Notes: generated from the sequence alone by a model not told the origin. A stretch of 64,000 bases of DNA from Notospermus geniculatus (GCA_002633025.1 NMRB01000117.1:1-64000); one strand, 5' to 3'. Numbered from the stretch's first letter, positions 1 to 13,232 are shown. Numbers and translations: made by a program.

Positions 1-38
1 CCCGGACGCCCGACCGCCCGGACGCCCGAACGCCCGCC
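1..38. repeat. GC-rich 16-bp tandem repeat, cut by window edge
   Basis: Two adjacent 16-bp units (CCCGGACGCCCGACCG and the same with AACG at the end) are followed by a partial third. It is far richer in C+G than the DNA after it. The array probably continues to the left of the window, so its length is unknown. Confidence 0.7.
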
Positions 39-985
39 ACTTTCGGTAATTTAATAACCAGGACTTTCTTCGAAAACCTGGTTAAAAAGGAGCATTATAT
101 GGGATGAAGCGTGATCCTTGGCTACATACACCCCTGTCCCCTGGCTCATTGCTATGCTCAATTGACATGTAACGTTATCAATTTCACTTTTATTTTCTGA
201 AAGTGGATTTCAATTCAGTCTCGTGAAAATCGAGGATGTTGTAATCGTGTTTCCATATTCCCACAGGGTATAACCTATTGGCCAATAACTCAGTTTCCAC
301 AGTATAGAGTGGTACAACAGGAATCATTTGACCAGTTGTACAGCAGTTTCGCCCATTCAGTGAAGTTGGCAAGAAACAAGCCACATTGAAAGTCACGTTT
401 TACTCATGACACGGTCATGGAAAGCTCCAGCCGACGAACCTTGCAAACCATCCCTCACTCATGCCCCCTTCATAACCCAACGTATCGACCATGACAACCC
501 AATTAACCAATAATCTGCGCCAACANATCAGATGCTCATCAATTTCCAACAGACAAGATGTTCTCGATCATTATTACGATCTCCCAGTGATATGGACTAT
601 TTCATGGTTGTTGATTGCCGAGCACGAGGCCAATAGAATTAAAATAGAGTTCCTCCGCCTCCCTCGAGACTGTTCTAATGTTTCCGTTGCATTTCTTCAT
701 TCCGGCAGAACTCCCAACAATGCAGATTTGTGAAAGCTGCAATCTAATGTTACGATAGGACTGGATGTATTCTAACAATGCATTCGATACACAAGATTCT
801 GTCCTAAAAAAAATCTTCTGAGTGAGAAAAATACAAACAGAATCATTCACTTGGAATAATTTGGATCCACCTGAGGAATGACGAGAGGTACTGTTCAGGT
901 GACGAGGCTCGGTGTACATGTATGTGAGCCGATTCAGTCCAAGACATTATTACCGGTACTTTTGGTCAAAATTACTTGGGTACCA
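39..985. other. No recognisable gene
   Basis: AT-rich sequence with only short ORFs that have no family signature. A small hairpin (AACCAGG / CCTGGTT) lies at 56-84. A single N at 526 marks an assembly join; unlike the later single Ns I see no duplicated flanks here. Confidence 0.5.
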
Positions 986-989
986 TTAA

Positions 990-1225
990 CCCGTTAACTG
1001 TGTAATTAATTTTTGTTAATTTTTCTTTCTTATAAAAAAAATTGCCAAAAGAAAAGCATTTGACACATAATGTTTCAGACGTAATATAACGTCCTACGCA
1101 CTGTGATACGCCATTTCCTTGCAAGGTGTACTATTACGCCTTACACAAGCTGAGATCCTCGGGGGTTTTCGGGGGTTCCCCGGATTTTGTAATGACATAA
1201 TAGTACACCGTACCCAGTTAATGGG
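990..1225. mobile_element. piggyBac-like MITE with TTAA target duplication
   Basis: The element starts CCCGTTAACTG and ends CAGTTAATGGG. It is bounded on both sides by TTAA (986-989 and 1226-1229). Ends of the form TTAA-CCC...GGG-TTAA are the hallmark of the piggyBac superfamily. Outer inverted repeats match at about 19 of 22 positions, and a second inner pair (GTGTACTATTACG near 1127, and its near complement near 1196) gives a foldback structure. There is no coding capacity, so it would depend on a transposase elsewhere. Confidence 0.75.
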
Positions 1226-1229
1226 TTAA

Positions 1230-3504
1230 CGTAGACAACTAATCAAAATCTGATGGAACAGATCAAAAGCACCATCACTTCCAAGATGTGTCCTGCAATG
1301 AACCAGAAGAACACGCGTCGATCGCTTCTTCAAAATCCATTTTAAAAGCGTTTAACCACAGCCACATGACCATGAAATCAGCACAGCGGACTCGGAGTCT
1401 TCACCTCAACTCTTGAATACAACCCAGGTTTTTTACCATATATGATATTAAACCTTGCTGGCCAAGTCAACACCCCTGAGATCAAGCAACTAATGGATGT
1501 ACCAAGCATATGACATTAGAGTCAAAGGGTCAACGACACTGCTAAGATTACAAGATGAGGTTCACGCTATCATATTTCCCCAGCCGAGTCTGATAATAGC
1601 CTAGCCATGTACCCAAGACGATAAATATTATGATTGGCCGAATCATACCAGACCAGCGTCAGAAGATGACAATTTTATCACCGAGCTCGACATGTAAGCT
1701 CCGTGTCAGATGAATCATGTACATGCGATGTTCCTTCTGGCTCGACTGCTCTCAACATCTTGCAGAACAAAACCACGATTCATTTCATACATGTGTGTAG
1801 GACGATCTCACAATTGTCCTGACTGCGTTGGATCAATAGGTCTTGACTTCGTTCTTCCCAGGGGGATGCTGGATTCAGTTGCTGGTTTCTTTCAGTTCGA
1901 TCGATATTTTTGGCAAATTTTGGGGTAGAAATCTTCTTTTTGCGTTCGGTAATATGTCTACCTCTAGAAAATTGATGAAGTCCAATTTCAAAACACCCAT
2001 CTTATAAAAATTTTTCATCACAGCTATGATGTTCACTTGGGATCTAGCAATGTTTCAGTTTTTCTATGGGTTGGAAGTTCAGAAAGTGATGAAAACTCAC
2101 AAAAGACATTCCTAAAATACTCACTTTTCATCCATTCAGCTATCTTTCCACACAAGCAGACAAACAGTCACTCAGCAGACAGAAGTCAATAAACAGCATG
2201 TAAAACCACACAACTGTCAAAAACTACCGATCCCTTCCAATGCAAAGCCCCAACACAGTGTAATCTCGCCAATGCATTCATATAGAGAAGCGTGATATAA
2301 AATATTCAAGTGGCTTATGGAAATATTATTAGAGGTCAGTCTGGCTCAGACCGTGTATGGAATAGCACGTTTAGAATAAGATTAAATCTCGCCTACCTCG
2401 GGGTTGTAACTTGAATAGTCCATTGCCTCATCGCAATCACGTTCAAGGCGATATGACATCCTCGACGTATCCACTTGTTGCAATCTCTAGACAGAATCAA
2501 ACCGGATGAAAATTTTCTGCGTCGGTTTTATCAAATGCAGTTTCTCTGCAGAGTTTGCACAGGCTGATGATTACTCGACAACACACGAGCTAATGACAAA
2601 TTTATACGATATGTTTCTAACTTGATATGGTCCCGCGTGGATGTGGAGAACGACCATCGCCATACGCCATCAGATCAATAAAGTACTTGCCTCCATTCTC
2701 CAACCCGCTGAGAAAGCACAAAAACAATATCATGGACCCTAACCAACAGAGGTAATTATGCTCTATCCTTAATCATATTTATATGATACATGATAGCACT
2801 CGAGCATTAGTAGACATTAGCGTAGTGAAGCTAAATTGACAGTGAGAAATGGCCCACGAGAGCAGCACCATCGCCAGACTACCAGGAATGAATTATTAAG
2901 TATTTCTCGGCATTTGTAACCCTCGCAGCACTCTCGTGCATGGTAGAGTGATACGAGGCACCCAAAGCATACCAAGCAAAGACCAGTTTTATTACTTGGA
3001 ATTTTTATTGTTTGACATAGGAGATGGTAATATCACTTAGGAATGCGGAGGGATATATACAAGATAGACAGACAAATGAACCAGGACATGGAAAGATGGG
3101 GTAATCACACAATAGCAGATGAAATTTTGCCCAAGACTGGTTTTTTTTCGACAATTTCAATCAAATGTGCCATGAAGGTTCCCATAACCAACCCCACAGA
3201 AGTAAAATATTGAAGTGAATGGCCATTAACAGGAAGGCAGTATTTCTTCTGAGGAGACAACAGAATTACAAGAAGATCGTCGACAGCGATCACTCCTTAA
3301 TGTTTTTGCTGAGCAGAATACTGGGTGTTCAACATCAATTTTCATTTGAAGGGATACCTTCAAATTCTACTCTTCTTGCAAGTCGTGGAACATACTCAGC
3401 AGGAAGGACGTGAATTGCTTTTACTTTGTTTTCAAATATTGAGGCGAGAGCTCTCGACTTGGGCTCATAATTGGCTCTCTAGACAATGTTGCGTGATTTG
3501 CATG
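1230..3504. other. No recognisable gene or repeat
   Basis: About 2.3 kb of unique-looking AT-rich DNA. ORFs are below 75 codons and show no domain or convincing splice context. Confidence 0.5.
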
Positions 3505-3822
3505 TGATGTGGGAGGAAACCGAAGCCTTGGCGGAAACCTACACTGTCAGAAAGAATAGGAGCAGTCAGCCGCGCGTATTGCCAAAAGATGGCAGCAAAT
3601 TTCTAGTGGACCAATACACAGGAAAATCCACGTGATTGGTGGTTGATCAAGAATGAATGGGTCCGCTGTATGCATTGAATTGGGCCGTAGTGACACCTAT
3701 TGGTCAACTCACTGACAGCTCCTATTGCCCTCTATACCGCATCCCGGGACTTGAACCAAGGACCTCACAGGTGACAGGCAGTAGATGTTTCCCCTGCATC
3801 ACTCTGACAGCCCAGCTGCTGC
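3505..3822 (-). mobile_element. tRNA-derived SINE, full-length-like copy
   Basis: Read on the minus strand, a tRNA-like head lies at about 3822-3740, with a good box B (GGTTCAAGTCC, complement of 3747-3757) and a weaker box A (TGATGCAGGGG). A body of about 190 bp (3740-3553) is shared with the plus-strand fragment at 42606-42795. A tail motif (complement of about 3509-3538, reading GGCTTCGGTTTCCTCCCAC) recurs in the two SINEs at 48 and 49 kb. RNA polymerase III would transcribe such an element from its internal promoter; LINE machinery would mobilise it. The 143-codon plus-strand ORF across it is a by-product. Confidence 0.65.
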
Positions 3823-5395
3823 ATGAATTTGACTTTTTGGAAGCAGTCCAAAACACCGTTCCTGTCACAGGGTTGTGGGTTCAATTGCTGATTACATGTA
3901 GGATGATTTCGAAGCCGGTGCCTAGAGTTTCAGATTGTTCCAGCAGTGCAGCACATTGTCCAATATTCTTCAGAACTAGTCTTATTCCTATAGCTGAACG
4001 GCAAAGACTTGTAGAGAACACATTTAATGGAGCCAGAGAATGGCAGCCTACACAGTTTACCCCGCAGAGAATCAGATTCAGCTATTAGAGTGGAACCTGC
4101 GAAACAATAATCCCCAGCTCACTACAATGCCAAATCAATAGATTTACATGTTTTTAATGAAAATCAGAATGATTAATAGTGAAATTGCTACTTCAACAAA
4201 TTCACGGCGGATCAAACCGATCGAGTTACAATGGATGTCGTCTCCAAAAGGGGCTACACGAGGGAGCGATAGTTCATGATAATTTGCTCGGAAAATGAAG
4301 GAGTTGTCTCAAGTCTGAATCAAACAGAGCATTCTGAACAGCAAGGGAAATTTCTTCAAGAGGACTACTTAAAGTGCTGTCTTCCATTGGAGAAAGAAAC
4401 TTGAATAGTTTTCCTCTGTTCATCATGCTGTACTAGACCTTCGGGAAGGAAGATGTTGCTGAACCCATTTGAAAGCGTTCCACTTAACATTTAGATGGCA
4501 AAATCTGGAATTGTGCCTTTCTACAATGAGTTCCACATCTTGTTGCTAGGTAAGTTTGGAACTTGAGGAAGTTTGAAGCTGGTGAGACAGACATGGAATC
4601 GTTCCAACCAAAGTTTAGAAAATCGGTCTCCTCTATTCAGAACATTAGGATGAGTGAAAAATACTGGAGTCGAGAAGCAAGATACAAAGCACAGCTACAG
4701 GAGAAAGAAGGGATAAGATATTAACACAATGTGAAGAAAGTTAGAATTCTTGCGGCATCCCGGATGTCAATAACAGAGGAAAGCGAATCAGGTGCCTGAA
4801 GGTATCAACAAAAGACACCAGAAAAGAATGACAGTTGCTGAAGACAATCATAACTTCGTCCGATTGTGCACATTTTGTAAGTATATGGACAGAAGCCGCG
4901 GGCAATCATGTTTTAACTTCTCCTTCCATTGTTCTGCAACATCTACGAAAAGAAAAAGTGGGCGTTATGGTTGGTGTTTCTTCGTTTCTGACTTCATATC
5001 CCTGAGCAAAGTAACTTCTCCGCCAACCAAACATTTTGCTGACGAAAGAGTATTGTTCTAGGGAGTGCTTCGCTTCCGCGTTACCAGGACGACAGATACA
5101 TTCAACAAAGGAGACGCTCACTGCTCTGAGCTATGTGCGAAGGTGTCAAATCGCAGCGGCAACTATATCTGGTAACATTTCTTGAGGTTCCCACAGAACC
5201 AATAAGAAGAGGAAGAGCAGAACAAATCAATTCATCGCCAAATGAACGACAGAACATTCAATTTGAAGTGAGAGCTGATAGCCAGCAAGAAATCTTCCCC
5301 TCTTAAAACTTTGCAGATTGATTACCACTGTCCCCCAAAGCAAGCTAGAAGTTTTTCATTTCTACCTGGGAATTAATTTCAGTCGGCACAAAGAA
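3823..5395. other. No recognisable gene
   Basis: Unassigned sequence. A tiny stretch 4495-4549 begins with ATG after an AG and ends at a strong donor (GTAAGT at 4550). It would encode 18 residues but shows no homology that I recognise, so it is not called as an exon. Confidence 0.4.
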
Positions 5396-5850
5396 GAAAC
5401 AGTTCCATTCCAAAACAATGCCTTTCCCCACTCTCCTAAAAGAACTGCTCTAAGTAGAATAATGCCTTTCCTTATCAACCTGAAAGAGCAGTTCCAAGCC
5501 GACAATGCTTTTCCCCACTATCCTGAACAATAGTTCCAAGCCAAAACAATGCTTTTCCACACCATTCTAAACAGTTCCAAGCCCAAACAATGCTTTTCCC
5601 ACTGTCCTGAACAACAGTTCCAAGCAAAAACAATGGATTTCCCCACTATCCTGAACAATAGTTCAAAGCCAAAACAATGCATTTCCACACCATCCTAAAC
5701 ACACAGTTCCAAGCCAAAACAATGCTTTCCCCACACCCAGAACAATAGTTCCAACCCAGTGTTCGAACCCAAAACAATGCTTTTTCCCACCATCCTGAAA
5801 ACAGTTTTGATCCAAGCCAAAACAATGCCTTTCCCCATCATCCTGAAGGA
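5396..5850. repeat. Minisatellite, unit about 44 bp, about 10 diverged copies
   Basis: The core AGTTCCAAGCCAAAACAATG followed by a CTTTTCCCCAC-like stretch and CCTGAACA recurs about ten times with indels. Unit length varies from about 38 to 58 bp. Short ORFs on both strands arise from the repeat and are not genes. Confidence 0.85.
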
Positions 5851-6681
5851 GTGTGATCACAGACAGCCTTTGTTGTTCAACATTCTGATTTGACTCCCCA
5901 TTCCAGGAAAAACCCCCACTGGTTTGAGATAACATGATAGTGCCAATACTACACAGATCAACAGGTGTCGACATAAAAAGAAACACCTTCAGCCACAAAT
6001 GTCATCAACACCAAACCGCACAGCAACCACAATGGTTTATATCACAAGAAAGGCTGATTAGCTTGGAAGAAAAAGTGCATTTTTTCTGATGTTCTTCTGG
6101 CTGATGATTGGTCATCGTGACATCCAGCCACTCTCCGGAAATGAATGAGGTACCTTCATCAGCGATTGTTATAAAGACTGCAGTAGGATGGCCACAACAA
6201 AGGCAAACCAATTACTTTAAAAGTCTGCACCACAGAAGTGCTACTGTATTACAGTGCCATGTCTTGTCTACTTCTATGGGTTCCCAATCCAAGAAAGGAT
6301 GAACTGCATAGGCAAGTGCATTTCATCTTGGTAGCAATTGACATGATAGAGGATCATGTCCATCAGGTATATATGTTGTCAGACCTATCTAACGTGAAAC
6401 ATCAAGAACATCAGCTTGGAAACTGTATGTCGTGAATGGCAAGACAAAAACTGCTGTTTTTTGTAAGGATTAACAACATCGACATTTGTCTGAACCAGTC
6501 ATTACAATTCTCAACTGGCTGGATTATGACAACTTCCAGCTCATAATTGGCATTAATACAATCTCTGCTTTTCACATCAGCTTTTAGTAAAGTGGTACTA
6601 AATCCAACTATTCTGAGCATTTTCTTTAAAAGTAAATGCTGTAACCAAACTGCCAAGGCTTGTTCTATCAAAGAATGACCG
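5851..6681. other. No recognisable gene
   Basis: Unassigned sequence with overlapping short ORFs on both strands, none with recognisable motifs. Confidence 0.4.
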
Positions 6682-6684
6682 TAA

Positions 6685-7281
6685 AGGCCTGTCTACACGA
6701 TCATACATTTGTTCAAAACATCATCATACATTTGTATGATGATGTCCAAGCTTGTTTGTCAATTTCTGTCTTGTGACAATGCAGCTAAAATTTTGAACAT
6801 CATCATACATTGTTCAAAACGGCATCATAGACTTGTATGACATGTATGATGATGTTCAAGTTAGTTGTGGATTTCGATCTACAGTCCAACATTCATGGAC
6901 ATTGTATGATGAAGTATGATGGAGAAAGGATAATGTTGGATGATGTTCAAGTTTGTTGGGAAAACCGTCCACACGATCATAAATTTGTGCCTGAACATCA
7001 TCACACATTTTTTGGGGGGATGTTTTGCATTGGCAAGATGAAACATGCAGCTAAAAATTTGAACATCATCATACATGTTCAGGTTTGTTGGGAAAACAGT
7101 CCACACGGTCATACATTTGTCCATGAACATCATCACACAAATTTGAACATCATCATACATGTTGGTTGCTGTTCAAGTTTGTTGGGAAAACAGCCTACAC
7201 AATCAAATATCTGTCCATGAACATCATCATACAAATGTATGATGATGTTTTGAACAAATGTATGATCGTGTAGACAGGCCT
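6685..7281. mobile_element. PIF/Harbinger-like foldback element, 597 bp
   Basis: It begins AGGCCTGTCTACACGATCAT and ends with the exact complement. The terminal inverted repeats are about 61 bp and perfect. They are flanked by TAA (6682-6684 and 7282-7284), the TWA target typical of PIF/Harbinger elements. Each terminal repeat contains a second palindrome (CATCATCATACA, TT, TGTATGATGATG). The interior carries about three diverged copies of a roughly 100-bp sub-repeat with the core TTCAAGTTTGTTGGGAAAAC. It has no transposase, so it is non-autonomous. Confidence 0.8.
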
Positions 7282-7284
7282 TAA

Positions 7285-9613
7285 TAGTTCTGTCCAAATC
7301 AGTCTTGATAGGAAAACTTGCAACCTAGGATTGGCACGCACACATTTTGGAATTCGAACTACTCGAAATCAATGATACGTAGAACACATGGTGCCATCTG
7401 TTGGTGAGTTGATTCTGAGAGGGACAGGCAGCTGTTTGACAGGGCCAAGTTGTGAAAACTCTGATATGAAGTGGAATGGCAGATTGGAATTTGAAAATTA
7501 ACTGCAATGTTACAGCTTCAAAGGCACTTGATAGTTTGCCATTGTTTAGACACTTAAAACGGCCAATTCGATGAAAAGAGTAAAGTCCGCATTGCAGAAG
7601 AGGTAAGTGATTTCATTGGGAAACATATGAAGATCTGAAGATGTGCTGTTTTGGTGGGCTTCCAAAGCAGTGGTGGGTAAACAGTTGAACACTTCCCGAG
7701 TCTATGAAATGCATACTGGGCATGCATACAGTATGGTACTGAAAGCAGCAGGAGTCACTGCCAAAAATCAATCTTTTCTGCCACAAAATTCCGGAAAAGC
7801 CACACCTGAAATCTACCTGTAGTGTAGAGAGCCACTGAACTGATCACACACAAGAGAGAACTTCGTAAATAATTAAAGATTCAGCACCGAGTGCAATGTC
7901 ATCACAATTCTGCCACATGACAGAGCGTTTACATCACAACGCCTGTTTGCTCTCCATTAGCAGTACGGGGCACACTTGCCCAGCCTTACACAACTCATTC
8001 TATGACTCATTAAAATTTCATCCTGTTGGTGGGAAGCAGTAGGCTGGCGCTAGCCGACATCATGAAACCTAATACAGTCCGTAATGTTAGGTCCACGAGG
8101 ACTAATAACAGAAGGCTTCCATCTCCAAAATCAAATTATTCTGATATAAACCACTTATTCATCTAGCAACCCTTTTTGAATATTTCATTATCACGTTGTT
8201 TTTTACCATTCGCGACTCCCAGGTGGTGTTAATATTATTATCGCATGCATTATGAAACGAGTTGATGATATGATTGTGACAATTCTGATCTCGACCATTA
8301 GTGGGAGACTAACCACGACTTCACCATTCAATACACCCCGGAATAGATCAGTCAAATTGGAGTGCTCTTCTGGCCAGCACCCAAATTTGGCATCAGGATG
8401 CATTTGGTTGAACTACTTTTGTGAAATAACATGGTACTGGACCATGAAATACCAACCATCCTGCAATTTGAAGTTACCAAACCAGATCCAGAACTGATAT
8501 GTTCTTCCACAGTGCACAAATACCAAGCACCAACGATATATTACTGCTTCAACTCACAAACAGCATGCAGACAACCCTTTTTTTCAACCTCAAGTGACTC
8601 AATACTTGAACCATCACCGCAGCAGATGAAACTGAATCTTCCCGACACAGTCGCTCAAGCCTACAGCAAACACCCCCAAATAGCCCCAGGAGATTCGGTA
8701 GAATGCATGATAAAACTATAAGCCTCCAAGTCAACAACGATTTAAATTTCAAAACCAATGCGCAATATTCTCCTGCCTAATTCCCACTGCTTCCTGGCTG
8801 AGAGGTGGCAAAATATAATCCAGCAGCTTCATTTTAATGTCTTCAAGTTTTTAAGTCGTTTCTTACGGATGATATCATGCAGCCACCGACGGATACAGTG
8901 TCGCAAGCTGCTTCGGGCTATTGTGATCATTATTGGTTTTGTTGAGGCAAGATGCTGAACATGGCGTTAAATACTAATACGATAAGAAGATCTAGCCATT
9001 GTTCCGCTTAATAAGCTGGTTAGAAAAATTTCTACGAGTAAATAGAACAGCTGCATTGTGTTTGCAGCTTAATATGAAAGGAAAAAATGTCAATATTTTT
9101 GTATTTCCGTCTTAAATGTTCCAGGACGCTGAACTCAAATCATTATCAATCTCTCATGAAATATGACTAAGAATAGATATTTCTACTGGGAAAATTTGTT
9201 TTTTTTCCTAATTTAGCTAATTTATACAACAAAACGAGAAATGAACAGATTTTCTTGAAATATTTAAATGTCACGGGTAAAAGTACATCGTGGTAGCTTG
9301 AGTAGTTTAAATCTGGTGCCATTCTTCACACAGTATCAGGAATTTTTTTTTGTTTTTTCGGTGCCCTATCATAAAGTATCATGTTGTTCATCGGCCAGGG
9401 CCAAGAGGTTGCAGCAGACAAGCAATGAAGAAATTGGTGCCATACTGACCGGAGTCCAGACCCAGACTAAGAGTGTTAAGGGCAAGTCAGACCATTCACA
9501 ACCAATAGATATTTCATGAATTCACCTGAGAGACTCGACCAGAAGACCTCTGGCACATCACTGCAACGGGTGACGGGTGACGCAGCATCGCCTCAAGCAA
9601 CAACCAATCAAAT
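7285..9613. other. No recognisable gene
   Basis: Unassigned sequence. The longest ORF (8431-8721, plus) has no recognisable family and no clear splice sites. A GAAGAG|GTAAGT donor-like site near 7602 lacks a convincing open exon before it. Confidence 0.4.
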
Positions 9614-9633
9614 ATCAAAATAATTATTTTGAT
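9614..9633. repeat. Perfect 20-bp palindrome
   Basis: ATCAAAATAATTATTTTGAT equals its own reverse complement. It contains TAAT/ATTA cores of the kind bound by homeodomain proteins, but one AT-rich palindrome is weak evidence of function. Confidence 0.6.
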
Positions 9634-12600
9634 GCTGAAGGTGAAGGCATGCACTGTTTACCTGGTTCCTCCAGGTCTGCCATTCATGCCTCATCTCTAA
9701 TTTCACCTTCCACTAAATCTTGATGAAGAGGAGATTCAAAGTGAAAACCTATCACGTGTGCTCTGATAGCAGTGTTGTCAAAATCAACAAAATGGCAAGT
9801 TTTTACACACGGGTTATCTTGAACTAAAGCGGAAAAGTACATTTCTGCAACGATGAACTGGAAGCTGTCAGTTGATTCTCAAGTGTTGCTCAGATAAGTG
9901 GACAAAATCCAACCGCAATAGGAGATGCAAATTCAGTTTGAACTGGTGGAACAGGACAATGGGGTTGTTCCCTATTGCACTGATGTGCAGAAACCAAAAG
10001 AAGACCCCCTGATTTGGAAACAGAGACACTAAAGAGAATGCCATCAGTGATTTGCCAAACCTTGATTCTAAACCCAGTTCTCATGAGGAATGCTCAGATG
10101 CAAGTCCTGGGAATGCTTTCAAAGATTGGCAATGGAATTTTCCTAATTTTCCACAAATTCTGTCATTGTCAGCAGATGTATGATAATTTTCAGTGCAGAA
10201 GACCTCCTTTAAGAGTGAGAGGCATATTACACTTAGGATGAATTACATGTTCAGTTTATTGTTGGCCCCACTCAAACATCACGATCTCACTCACCCCTAT
10301 GACCATGATGGGAAGGGAATCAAAGCCCGAGCACAGACAGCCCACATATAGTGGTACTTGAACCAATTTCCACCAAATGAGTCCAAACCAATTATACCAA
10401 ATACAACTATTTTCCTCACACTCCACACACAGAAAGGAACCAGGCACATTATCTCAAGTGTCCTTCACTCCAACTAGATTCATGATTGCATTACAAATTG
10501 TACAGCCATGTTCGGTATAGCAGGGATGGAATTAAACACCGATGCATATAAATTCTGATGTCACAAGAAGACCCTTTTACGGATGAAAAAAACCCACGCA
10601 AAGGGCTGTGATTCTGGTTGAATTATGACACTAAAATGCATAATTCTGTACACAACTGAGGGTAAATGATAGAAGAAGGCTTTTCTTGCCTGAGGGCGGA
10701 GCAATTCTATGGACTGCCTGACAAAAAATATCGCATTGATGACAGAAACATAATGGAATCAGTCGACAGGCCCGAGGCAATTTAGTACAACTTGCATAAC
10801 TGTCAAAAGGAATGTGGTGGTATGGATAATTAATGTGGTTTTTGTAGCTTTTTTGTCATGGGGTAATCCCAATTTATCTAGAACTCCATGCTGTGCACGT
10901 TGCTTAAAGAGGCAATGAAGAATTCACGCAGCAGATTTGCACCGAATTTTGATTCACTACATTTATCAAAACTACAAATTGTATCAGTTTGATTTACTAC
11001 ATTTCAACTTCAATTGTTTGATGTAACTTAATAGCGAGAAATTTTCCGTAAATTGCAGAAATGCGGCTCAAAATTTAAGAGCACTCAGTCATCATTAGAA
11101 ATTGTGGTTTTCCATCGAGCCAAACCAAGGGTAGCTTTATGAAGGGATGGTGTACCACAGTTTACCTATAGTATACTGTATATGACATGTTCACTGATCA
11201 CTAGAGTCTCGTCATCATCACGAACGAAGAAACACACATACGTGCACACACGACAAGGTAAAGATGAATCAGCACATTCATGAAACTTCAAAGACAGATC
11301 TGATATGTCAGAGTAGAAGTTGGCGGATTAGAAAGGTGCAGAAGATACGTGTATATACATGGCAGGCAGGCAGGAATGCAGAAATATGGGAGAAAACAAG
11401 GGCAGGAGATGCGAGGCCAATTTTAAAACTTAATTCAGATGGTGTCTGATGTAGAGGGGCCTATTTGGCAAGACTGCATAAACATAGATAAAAGAAAATA
11501 CATCACTTGATACCCTAAACTAAGGAATAAATGTAAGGTCTAAAGTCATTATGAGCATGACAAGGAGGGTAGGGTCAGTTCACAGGGTAGTCTTTAAGTG
11601 TAAACAAAAGAAACTGATGGCAAAGGAAAACACAGGTGGACAGCTTCTTTTAAAACTTATACAATGATTTAAGGGTCTGCTTGTCCATGACACACAATCA
11701 GAAAAAATAGTCTTGCCCCATTTTCACTTTTAAGGCTACCCATCGTAGCAATAACACTAAGGTATTCATGTGTAGGAATACTATTATAGTTAGTGGAATG
11801 ACTTCAAAGGCTATGCGTTGAATGGGGGTACAGGGTAACAAAGTACATACCTGAAGCATTAAATCCACAAAGAAAGCGTATGAAAAATGGCAAAGATGCG
11901 GGGAATGTTGTCCGTGTAATCTGACAGCCTGCACCAACTCCGCACCTGGTTTATAGATTAATACAACAGTGATAAAACCTGCGTGCACAAACTGCCAATA
12001 CTGCCTCACCGTGCACAGAGCCCACGAAATCTGCCTGCCGCATTAAATGAGCAATTGAAGTGGGAAAAATGGCACCAACGAGAACTCCAACATATAAGAT
12101 CTGCCACGTGAATTGCGAACACTGCGTCTAGTAGTGCAACTCTAACACGAGCACGAGCAGTAACAGAGGAAGATGCGTTACCTTCATAAATGAATGATCA
12201 GAATGAGCCCATAGACTGTGCGCTGGTTGTGTCTACCACCACCGCTGAACGACGAGCACTGGCCTCAGTCTGATGAAGGAGGGCTGCCAGGCTGCTGGTT
12301 TAATTGAGCGCGTTGGTCCTGTTGCATTGAGCATAATACAGCTGTCTCAATGACCTATTGTTTCCAATCAAACGGGAGCATAAACTAAACCCTAGTACAG
12401 GTGTACGTCGTCATGACAACCACGGGTAAACGGACATATGTGGACTTAGCAAAATTAAGTCACCATACTCAATCATTAATACTCGCCATTGTTTTCATAA
12501 ATTGGAATTAATATCCAATTTTGGTCAATTTCTTTACTTAGTGATGCCATTAGTTGATTATGTTGGGACTATTTATCAATTCAAGACCGACAAACCACAA

Positions 12601-13177
12601 CTTTATCTCCCGACAAAATCAATACAGTGGACTCGTTCCATAATTTACATAAAATCCATATACACATAGGACTAATATGCAAATGAAATATGGAAAGTTA
12701 TCATTTAAACATATGCCAGGAGAATAGGAGCGCAATTTAAGCTTTCCAAGTGGATGGAGTGTTTTGTTGTGATTTCAAATATAAGTGCTTTTCGTCTATG
12801 AATTTTTAAAATGTGTGAAATAGTCAGGTTTGGAATTCAACACCAACAAGCTCATGTTGAACATACTTTATCAGAAATAGTTCTTGAAAGTACACTATAA
12901 CGCATTGCTTACATTACTTGCATTCTCTATGCATCAACGATAGAGGTGATCAATTGAATTTTTGAAATTTTGTGAATGTGGCACAGGGCAAGAATTTTAC
13001 TTTTAGTGAATACAACATATTTCAGCCAAGAATGGCATCAATCACAGATTTTTCCAATGATGACAAACAGAACCGCTGAGGCATTCAGTGAAATAAAGCA
13101 TTACTAATATATAGGAATGATAATGACACTTTTATTTCAAATTGCACAATTAATCAACTAAATGTCATTTTGTTTAG
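9634..13177. other. No firm gene; possible decayed MITE near 11930-12150
   Basis: Mostly unassigned AT-rich DNA. Around 11930-12150, segments such as AATTGAAGTGGG, GAGAACTCCAACATA and GTGAATTGCGAACACTGC resemble the interior of the MITE at 26334-26503, suggesting a heavily decayed relative. A minus-strand ORF there reads as hydrophobic, but is probably an accident of this repeat. 12181-12231 (minus) is a weak exon-like stretch ending at a GTAACG donor. Confidence 0.35.
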
Positions 13178-13232
13178 GTCAGAGGCGAAGTGAAAATCCG
13201 CACGGTGCTTTTGGCCAGATTCGATGAGTACG
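13178..13232 (+). CDS. Candidate internal exon, unknown gene
   Basis: This 55-bp stretch follows a TTTTGTTTAG acceptor and is followed by GTAACT at 13233. The open frame reads VRGEVKIRTVLLARFDEY and then one base of the next codon. Base composition is clearly richer in G+C than the AT-rich DNA on both sides, as expected of an exon. I do not recognise the protein. The frame stays open beyond the proposed donor to about 13375, so the 3' end is uncertain. Confidence 0.35.

Noticed and set aside
3657-4088. 143-codon plus-strand ORF
   Set aside because: Its first half is the antisense of a tRNA-derived SINE; no protein family or splice support.
4495-4549. ATG-started micro-exon before GTAAGT
   Set aside because: Only 18 codons, poor acceptor, no support from neighbours.
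5663-5998. 111-codon minus-strand ORF with repeating ALFWL
   Set aside because: Generated by the 44-bp minisatellite.
6837-7220. 127-codon ORF with repeated HDHKFVPEHH-like blocks
   Set aside because: Entirely inside the Harbinger-like foldback element and produced by its sub-repeats.
11698-12009. Membrane-protein-like minus-strand ORF
   Set aside because: Lies across a probable decayed MITE, with no splice sites or family match.
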